From the NCBI GenBank assembly GCA_963739395.1, contig CAVUAE010000001.1, positions 1,240,001 to 1,304,000 on the forward strand: a stretch of 64,000 nt of DNA, given 5' to 3'. The translations under genes were made by a program, and so were the position numbers. Positions 58,397 to 64,000 of this stretch are shown here, piece after piece (position 1 is the first letter of the stretch; each line of letters opens with the position of its first letter). This DNA is from RBG-13-51-18 sp963739395. Its GTDB lineage: Bacteria; Chloroflexota; Dehalococcoidia; Dehalococcoidales; RBG-16-60-22. Below the pieces are notes generated by a model, which saw only the letters and a list, made by a program, of their open reading frames with translations, did no database searches and was not told where the DNA came from.

Positions 58397-59200
58397 TTAG
58401 TTTTCCTCTTGTTCCTCGTCGCCCTCTTCTTCGCCGCGTTGCCAGATAGGCTCGGTGAAATAATCGATGTATTCTTCCATCGCTTGAGCCGCGACCTGCT
58501 TAATCCTTTCGCTTGCCTCCACCGCCATTTTTGCCATATCTGTTAGGTCGATTTTAATGCCAAGTATGCCGGTTAGTACCTTAAGCACTGCCAGCGACGC
58601 CATAGGATTGGGCACACGGCTGGCATAAACCGGCACTTCGCCCAGCAGACAGATGCCATCCTTTTCTCTTTCTTTAGCCACGCCCAGGAGAAGTCCGTTA
58701 AGACCAGCGATTTGCAGATTGCTGGAATGCTCGAGGTTTAATTTTTTTAAGTTATTAGCCATGATATGGCTGGTCGCCACGCCCCAGACTTTAGGCGGCT
58801 CGCTATGGTGGATGCGAGTGATAGCGGCGGCGCAGGTATAAATGCATTCCACACCGAATTTCTCGCCGACGTCAAGGATACAGTGCGCCAGCTCGTAACC
58901 TTTGGAAGCCGGCTGGTCATCGCCGATGAAGAGTATTAAATCATTACCGCCGCTGGTGTTTTTTAAATAATAGAAGTCACTCTGGGGGAAGCTTGGCTCA
59001 TCGACAACGTCATCCCGAACAAGCACACCGATGGGGTCGAAGAAGAAAGCTGGCTCCAGGTAACCCAACTCTTTAAAATTTAGCTTAGCTCTAAGGTAGT
59101 TAGCGATAATCGTCGCTACGTTACCAATACCAGGCCAGGCGGCTAAAAGATTGGGTTTTTTTAGCTTAGGGTGGGCGGTGATTTTGATTATATCGCTCAT
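58397..59200 (-). CDS. PAC2-family (proteasome assembly chaperone-like) protein
   Basis: 267 residues. NLLAAWPGIGNVATIIANYL, LILFIGDDQPASKGYELAHC, NLQIAGLNGLLLGVAKERE, GEVPVYASRVPNPMASLAVL: PAC2 pattern (COG1938/COG2047) of archaea and many bacteria, including those without proteasomes. The last ~20 residues are Glu-rich. Function in bacteria is unclear. Confidence 0.85.
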   Translation of the reverse strand: MSDIIKITAHPKLKKPNLLAAWPGIGNVATIIANYLRAKLNFKELGYLEPAFFFDPIGVLVRDDVVDEPSFPQSDFYYLKNTSGGNDLILFIGDDQPASKGYELAHCILDVGEKFGVECIYTCAAAITRIHHSEPPKVWGVATSHIMANNLKKLNLEHSSNLQIAGLNGLLLGVAKEREKDGICLLGEVPVYASRVPNPMASLAVLKVLTGILGIKIDLTDMAKMAVEASERIKQVAAQAMEEYIDYFTEPIWQRGEEEGDEEQEEN

Positions 59201-59278
59201 TGTAGTTAAACCTTTGCTATAGTGCTTCTACTAAATATTGTACTCTGTTGTAGAGAGATTTACTAAATTCTTTTTTTT

Positions 59279-59374
59279 GTCACTCTGAACGGAGTGAAGA
59301 GTCTCGGAGGGGTATGGGGTGTTTTACTGCCCCTCCCCGAGATTCTTCAGTCGTTTCGCTCCTTCAGAATGACA
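59279..59374. repeat. Dispersed palindrome, GTCATTCTGA family
   Basis: GTCACTCTGAACGGAGTGAA then GAGTCTCGGAGGGG, a 16-base spacer, CCCCTCCCCGAGATTCTTCA, and TCGCTCCTTCAGAATGACA. A long inverted repeat that fills most of the gap between the PAC2 gene and the lipoprotein. Members at 34719 and 36801. Confidence 0.8.
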
Positions 59375-59435
59375 GGGAGAGTAAAGCCGCCTCACCCTTA
59401 CCTCTCCCACAAGGGGAGATAAGATGTTTATTTCC

Positions 59436-60062
59436 TCAATCAAGCAATGTCATGCCAGCCCCATCTATCCATATTCGGTCTCTATTGAATGTGTTATCAT
59501 CAAATGGCTTGCCCGAATCCTTTATTTTTGCAGTACCCCAAGAAATGATATTGCCATCTGATAAAGGAGTGGACATTATTACCGAAATTTCATATCCAGT
59601 GTTATAAACAGTACCTGCATTCTCACCGTCAATATCTAATCCAGTGAAAGTCGCTAACCAGAGCCACGAATATGCGTCATGTATAAGCCATGCTTTCGAA
59701 GAAGGTTGAAAATGTAATTCAAGAAATATAATAATCTGATAATTCTCGATAGTAATTTCCTTTAACTGATATTCAAAACCATCTTCCTTTGACCATTGTA
59801 TATCTCGATTAAAATAATAGACGAGTTTATCTTTTATCTGCTGATAGGTCACTGATTTATGTTCACCATAATTTAGTACGACTGTCTCGGTAGAGTTGGA
59901 TATTGTAGAAGTAGTGGTTGTACTCGGTAGTGTGGTCGTAGGTTGTTCTAACGGCGTAGTTTTACTTGTTGTTAGTGAAGTGGCGGAAGTGCAACTCATA
60001 AGAGAGACGGCTGATAATAGAATTATACTTACCATAATCGCTTTTAAGCACTTGGTTCCCAT
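59436..60062 (-). CDS. Lipoprotein of unknown function
   Basis: 208 residues. Leader IMVSIILLSAVSLMSC with lipobox, a Thr-rich linker (TTTLPSTTTTSTISNST), and a beta/alpha domain (YQQIKDKLVYYFNRDIQWSK, QIIIFLELHFQPSSKAWLIH). AGGAGGGG precedes ATG. It starts 11 bases after the TldE gene end. Confidence 0.7.
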   Translation of the reverse strand: MGTKCLKAIMVSIILLSAVSLMSCTSATSLTTSKTTPLEQPTTTLPSTTTTSTISNSTETVVLNYGEHKSVTYQQIKDKLVYYFNRDIQWSKEDGFEYQLKEITIENYQIIIFLELHFQPSSKAWLIHDAYSWLWLATFTGLDIDGENAGTVYNTGYEISVIMSTPLSDGNIISWGTAKIKDSGKPFDDNTFNRDRIWIDGAGMTLLD

Positions 60063-60073
60063 TTTCCCCTCCT

Positions 60074-61375
60074 TTACCCCTTACTCGACACGCTAAGCCC
60101 CTTGCAGTAGATGGGTGGGGTATAGAGGGAGCCCATGACCCATTTCGTCTCAGAGCCGATGGCGGGGATGTCTTTGAGGATTTGATAGACGTTGCCGTAA
60201 ATCATCGTATCCTTAACTCTTCCAACTATTTTGCCGTTTTCCACCTTATAGCCCAACAGGACATTGCCGGAGAAATCGCCGCCTAAAACGTTACCCTGTC
60301 CTAAGCCTATAAGCAACTCGACGACCAAGCCTTCCTTGATATCAGCGACCATTTCGTCAAAAGTGGTCTTGCCGGGAGTGACGATTAGGGCAGTAGAGGC
60401 AGGTGCCGGCAAGCCGCCGCGTGTTCGATTGCCGTTGCCGGTGCTCTTTTTCTTCGCCAAAGCGGCCGTCTGTAAATCGTAGAGAAAACCGCTAACAATC
60501 CCTCGGTTTATTAGAGGTGTACGCTGGCTCGGTACGCCTTCATCGTCGCAGGGGCGACTGGCGGGCTGGTATGCCAGTGTGGGGTCGTCTTGTAGGCTAA
60601 ATTTTTTATCGAAAATGAGTTTGCCTGCTTTATCGCCCAACGGCGAAGCCCCCTCGAGGACAGTCTTGCCATTAAACGCAGACATTAGGGGCGTTATGAG
60701 GGCGTTAACACCAACCGGCGTAAAAATAACAGGTAAGGAGCGGGTGGGGACCTTGGCGCGGTGTTTAGAGAAGTCGAGCTGGTGTAAAACAACGTCGGTT
60801 ATTTTCTTCGTATCATTAAGGGGATGGCAGGAGCTATCGGATTCCCACACCCAGAGCATATCCGTCCCTTCAATCAGGGTGCCTTCGATATCCAGTTCGA
60901 AGAAGCTCTTTTTATATTCCACTTGGCTGCCCCGGGAGTTCATTAGGCGGACAGTAATTACACCACGACTAACGCTGCCTTCACATATAATGCCGGGGGT
61001 ATGGGAAGTAACAGCGGACATCATTTGTTCACCAAGACCGACCATTTCCTTGATGGAGACTTTTTCAACTGCGGCGTCGAAAATGTTCACTTTCGGGAAG
61101 CGTGTATCGCCGGGGAGGCGGAATTTTGCCTCGCTGCCGAAGACGGCTGTCTCGACGGCGCTGTTAACAAGCTGCTGTCCATCTGTTATGCCGGAGGTGG
61201 TGGCATACCCGATTCTGCCGTCCTTGATAACGCGTAGGGCGAGGGTTGTGCTTTGGTTGGTCTGCATCTGCTTCAACCGGTTGGCTTCGAATTTAACCTG
61301 TGTTTCTTCGGAGGAAATTTCAAATACTTCGGCTTCTTTGGCGACCTTTTTCGCCAGATTAAGGATTTTTTCCAT
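60074..61375 (-). CDS. pmbA: TldE/PmbA-family protein
   Basis: 433 residues, TldE-like: NLAKKVAKEAEVFEISSEET, RVIKDGRIGYATTSGITDG, LPVIFTPVGVNALITPLMSA, RTPLINRGIVSGFLYDLQTA. It lacks the HExxxH zinc motif, as TldE should. With TldD it forms a peptidase that degrades unfolded peptides or matures microcin-type peptides. Starts 0-1 bases after the TldD stop. Confidence 0.9.
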   Translation of the reverse strand: MEKILNLAKKVAKEAEVFEISSEETQVKFEANRLKQMQTNQSTTLALRVIKDGRIGYATTSGITDGQQLVNSAVETAVFGSEAKFRLPGDTRFPKVNIFDAAVEKVSIKEMVGLGEQMMSAVTSHTPGIICEGSVSRGVITVRLMNSRGSQVEYKKSFFELDIEGTLIEGTDMLWVWESDSSCHPLNDTKKITDVVLHQLDFSKHRAKVPTRSLPVIFTPVGVNALITPLMSAFNGKTVLEGASPLGDKAGKLIFDKKFSLQDDPTLAYQPASRPCDDEGVPSQRTPLINRGIVSGFLYDLQTAALAKKKSTGNGNRTRGGLPAPASTALIVTPGKTTFDEMVADIKEGLVVELLIGLGQGNVLGGDFSGNVLLGYKVENGKIVGRVKDTMIYGNVYQILKDIPAIGSETKWVMGSLYTPPIYCKGLSVSSKG

Positions 61376-62755
61376 CTATTTACCTCCGATAAGGCAATGC
61401 TGGATGCGAATGTGAGGTCCGCCAAGGGATACGGGCAATGGCTGCTGCCCGCCCTTGCCGCAACCGCCACCCTGGTTCATCTCAAGGTCGTTGCCGATGG
61501 CGTCGATATTTTTAAGGGTGGTGAAAACATTACCGGTAAGCATGACAGGACGGATAGCCTCGGCAATTTTACCATTGCGTATCATAAAAGACTCACCGGC
61601 GGAAAAGGTGAACATCTCCATGCTGGTCTGGCCGCCGTACATGTTCTTAGCGTAAATGCCTTCCTTGATATCGGCGATGATATCATTAAAGGACATTTTA
61701 CCCGGCTCGATAAAAGTATTGGTCATGCGCACGATAGGCGGGAAGCGGTAGTTAATCGCCCGCGCGTTTCCGGTGGTTTTTTCGTTCATTTTAGCGGCAG
61801 TCTCCCGCGAGTGCAGCCTACCGACGAGTTTGCCTTCACGGATGAGATAAGTCTTTGCGGAAGGCGTTCCCTCATCGTCGTATTTATAGCTGCCCCGCAT
61901 GCCCGCTGGGTCAGACGCTGAATCTATTATATTAAGGTAAGGAGCGCCGAACTGCTTGCCTAACACCATAATTTCCCGCATGCGGTCGTTTTCATAAACG
62001 AAGTCAGACTCCGATAGATGCCCAAAAGCTTCATGGGCGAAAACACCCGCCAGCATGGGGTCGAGGACGACTGTGTACTCACCGCCTTTCACTTGTGGTG
62101 CGGAAAGTAAAGCCACCGCATTTTGGGCTATTTCTTTTACCTTCTGGTGAAGCCCTTGTATGGCTTTATAGTCCCCTAGACTCCCTAAGGAAAAGAATCC
62201 TTGCTGTACGTTGCTATCTTTGGCGGCAATCGCCAAGATAAACAGGTTAACATCAACCCTTTCCTGAGTAATAAAGCTGCCTTCCGAGTTCAGGAATACC
62301 ACCTTCTTACGTCCATCTGAATAGTAAATATTGGATGTTTGTATCTGCGGGATACTCCAGATGATTTCGTTGTATTCATCCAGTAATCGTTTCTTTTCTG
62401 CCAGGGGGATGACAAGGGGGTCATTGGCAACGCTGTTTTTTACTTTTTCAACGGCAGGTTTTACCTGTGCTAAATTGCTTTTGCCAGTACCGGTGGACTG
62501 CGCCTGTTCGACAGCCAGCGAGACGCGGTCGTTAAGCTTATTTAAGTTGTTAAAGCTGGTGAAGCCCCACCCCCCTTTAGCCAAAGCTCTAACGTTACCG
62601 CCGGAAGCAGTGGAGCGGCCGATAGATTCCAGTACTTTACCGCGATAGATAATCGAACTACTCTGACTCTCCTCGAAGCGGGCTTCTAAATAGTCGGCTT
62701 TACCCTTCTTAAGCTCGCCGGTAAGACTCTGGGCGATTTCTTCAATTTGTGGCAT
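61376..62755 (-). CDS. tldD: TldD-family metallopeptidase
   Basis: 459 residues. Zinc site VFAHEAFGHLSESDF (HExxxH...E), plus ARFEESQSSSIIYRGKVLES, GSYKYDDEGTPSAKTYLIRE, and FSAGESFMIRNGK. The GGGCGKGGQQPLPVSLGGPH tail is the conserved TldD C-terminus. Catalytic partner of TldE encoded next. GAGG precedes ATG. Confidence 0.93.
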   Translation of the reverse strand: MPQIEEIAQSLTGELKKGKADYLEARFEESQSSSIIYRGKVLESIGRSTASGGNVRALAKGGWGFTSFNNLNKLNDRVSLAVEQAQSTGTGKSNLAQVKPAVEKVKNSVANDPLVIPLAEKKRLLDEYNEIIWSIPQIQTSNIYYSDGRKKVVFLNSEGSFITQERVDVNLFILAIAAKDSNVQQGFFSLGSLGDYKAIQGLHQKVKEIAQNAVALLSAPQVKGGEYTVVLDPMLAGVFAHEAFGHLSESDFVYENDRMREIMVLGKQFGAPYLNIIDSASDPAGMRGSYKYDDEGTPSAKTYLIREGKLVGRLHSRETAAKMNEKTTGNARAINYRFPPIVRMTNTFIEPGKMSFNDIIADIKEGIYAKNMYGGQTSMEMFTFSAGESFMIRNGKIAEAIRPVMLTGNVFTTLKNIDAIGNDLEMNQGGGCGKGGQQPLPVSLGGPHIRIQHCLIGGK

Positions 62756-62888
62756 GTTTGTAACCTCTATAAAAGATGGAGTTTAGTACAGATAAGCTAA
62801 GTTTAACTAACGCCAGGCGGGATGTCAATTTGTATGAAATATGACGCGTGTCGGGGAGTTTATTCATTTAAAACTGTTTTGCTTGAAT

Positions 62889-63317
62889 CTAGGAACTTTC
62901 AATAATGCTTTTAATTTCGTTGGCTAATGTGTGTAATTCAGGAGCCGGAGTGTTTCTTTTACCTTCAGCCTCAAATAGTTTTACAAAACAATACGTGCCC
63001 ATTGAACATTTGTTTTTGTGTTTTGGTATCAGATGAAAATGAACATGTTCAACCTTGTCACCTATAGATAAAAGGTAAGTCTTTTCACAATTATATTTCT
63101 TTTCTAGAGCTTTGGAGACTTTGATTATCAATTCGAAGACTGATTTATATTCATCTGGATTGATTTCTGATATTGACTTTTTGTGTTTTTTCAGAACAAC
63201 CGTACAATGGCCTTCTCTAAAATAATCTTCAAACAACGCTTTCGCATGCTTGTTTTCTAGAATAAGATTATTCAAATTGTCTTCAATCATCAGGTCACAA
63301 TACCAACAACTCTTCAT
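62889..63317 (-). CDS. HIT-family hydrolase
   Basis: 142 residues. HIT motif VEHVHFHLIPKH (HxHxH), preceded by LFEDYFREGHCTVVLKKHKK. A CxxC pair at the start (CWYC) may bind zinc. HIT proteins hydrolyse nucleotidyl phosphoramidates or diadenosine polyphosphates. AT-rich relative to its neighbours. GGAGGT before ATG. Confidence 0.85.
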   Translation of the reverse strand: MKSCWYCDLMIEDNLNNLILENKHAKALFEDYFREGHCTVVLKKHKKSISEINPDEYKSVFELIIKVSKALEKKYNCEKTYLLSIGDKVEHVHFHLIPKHKNKCSMGTYCFVKLFEAEGKRNTPAPELHTLANEIKSIIESS

Positions 63318-63430
63318 TTTTCGACCTCCTCCAATGCCTTTGAGTTAGGATACCAGGTTTCTTTGTTTGCCTCATTGTATCATAGTTAATTATGCTGGCT
63401 CTATAGTCGCTTCTATGTAGGGCATTTTGC

Positions 63431-63460
63431 TTGACACTCACACGTGAAAAAGCATAAACT
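63431..63460 (+). promoter_or_regulatory. Promoter before the terminal enoyl-CoA hydratase, with palindrome
   Basis: TTGACA is perfect; CATAAA or TAAACT lies 16-18 bases later. A palindrome TCACACGTGA (63439-63448) lies between the boxes, where a repressor could block RNA polymerase. The GTG start is at 63558, 98 bases on. Confidence 0.45.
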
Positions 63461-63557
63461 ATTTACGGTGTTTTCCTTCTTGTTTACACTCCCTAACCTC
63501 GAAATATAACAGGTGCGCAATCCGAAGCATCCAATCGAAAAGAGAGGAGATAAGACT

Positions 63558-64000
63558 GTGACCTACAAGACTTTACTCTACGAGAAAAAAGATGGCGTCG
63601 CCATCGTTACGCTAAACCGACCAGATAAACTAAATGCTCTAAATAGTACTGTCTATCGAGAGCTTTACGATGCCTTCGAGGCAGCCGAGAACGACGACAA
63701 AGTCAGGGTGATTATCCTGACCGGCAGCGGCGATAAAGCCTTCGCCGCCGGTTCCGATGTTGCCGAAATGCAGAATATGGGACCGCTGGATGTGCAAAAA
63801 TTCATGGCTACTATCCGCAAAACATCCGACTTTATTTATAACCTGACCAAACCCACCATTGCCGCTATTCATGGTTACGCTTTAGGTGGCGGCTGCGAGC
63901 TTTCCATGTGCTGTGACTTGCGTATCTGCTCGGAAAAGGCTCGCTTTGGGCAGCCTGAAATTAACCTGGGTTTAATACCTGGCGCCAGCGGTACGCAGCG
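63558..64000 (+). CDS. Enoyl-CoA hydratase, 5' part (continues beyond window)
   Basis: GTG at 63558 follows GGAG at a good distance; 147 codons are seen before the end. LNRPDKLNALNSTVYRELYD, GDKAFAAGSDVAEM, IHGYALGGGCELSMCCDLRI, ARFGQPEINLGLIPGASGTQ. Both catalytic Glu (GCELSM, GQPEINLG) are present, so unlike its three relatives in this window it looks like a canonical crotonase that hydrates enoyl-CoA. Confidence 0.92.
   Translation, partial: MTYKTLLYEKKDGVAIVTLNRPDKLNALNSTVYRELYDAFEAAENDDKVRVIILTGSGDKAFAAGSDVAEMQNMGPLDVQKFMATIRKTSDFIYNLTKPTIAAIHGYALGGGCELSMCCDLRICSEKARFGQPEINLGLIPGASGTQ

Noticed and set aside
60579..61415. Plus-strand frame of 278 codons across tldE
   Set aside because: Antisense to conserved TldE blocks; long only because of codon bias.
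61253..61921. Plus-strand frame of 222 codons across the tldE/tldD junction
   Set aside because: Antisense to both conserved proteins; no independent signal.

Overview
The window looks like a chromosomal segment of an uncultured, anaerobic bacterium, most likely Chloroflexota of the Dehalococcoidia type. This rests on gene content: a housekeeping block (cca-secD-secF, plsY, PHP phosphoesterase, ymdB-type phosphodiesterase, rny, recX, recA), a cobalamin-independent 'core' methionine synthase-like protein beside MTA phosphorylase, a HerA/NurA system, ferredoxin-fused ETF, several CaiB/BaiF CoA-transferases and a tungsten-type aldehyde:ferredoxin oxidoreductase. No name can be proven from the sequence alone. 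No rRNA, tRNA or CRISPR array was recognised. Genes are tightly packed and mostly on the minus strand.

Layout. 1-1.1 kb: tail of a membrane-anchored fibronectin-III protein, then a scarred stretch with a relic of an etfA 3' end, a start-less reading frame and a small membrane microprotein. 1.1-4.4 kb: acyl-CoA dehydrogenase, EtfB, ferredoxin and ferredoxin-fused EtfA (electron transfer from acyl-CoA). 4.6-5.8 kb: AT-rich DNA methyltransferase with a C-terminal nuclease-like domain. 5.9-9.8 kb: uroporphyrinogen-decarboxylase-family protein and an isoprenoid/lipid operon (cyclase-like repeat protein, IspH, PlsC). 10.7-15.9 kb: HerA ATPase, its small partner, a 24-residue basic protein, a lipoprotein, a QueG-like Fe-S protein and NurA. 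16-17.6 kb: three lipoproteins. 17.8-28.1 kb: LysE exporter and the housekeeping block. 28.2-29.9 kb: ATP-grasp acyl-CoA synthetase subunit and two exported proteins.

29.9-45.1 kb is a catabolic island: three CaiB/BaiF CoA-transferases, an enoyl-CoA hydratase-like protein, a complete glutamate-mutase-type B12 carbon-skeleton mutase (MutL chaperone, MutS cobalamin subunit, MutE catalytic subunit), two SDR oxidoreductases, a SnoaL-like protein, a MarR regulator, an AOR, two more crotonase-family proteins and a dUTPase. There is no methylaspartate ammonia-lyase, and MutE has changed several substrate-side residues, so the mutase may work on a dicarboxylate other than glutamate. 45.1-59.2 kb holds mixed genes: methyltransferase, PHP protein, a kinase and an aminoglycoside-phosphotransferase-like protein that are often one fused protein elsewhere, methionine salvage genes, a putative AbiJ/TIR-like defence gene, and an AraC regulator interrupted by an in-frame TGA followed by a SECIS-like hairpin. 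59.4-62.8 kb: lipoprotein and TldE-TldD. 62.9-64 kb: HIT protein and the start of a canonical enoyl-CoA hydratase.

Two genome-wide habits show up. At least three families of palindromic intergenic repeats are scattered between operons. Several genes (cca, plsC, araC-like, a 31-residue basic protein) have a good -10 box only 7-9 nt before the start codon and no Shine-Dalgarno, which suggests leaderless transcripts.
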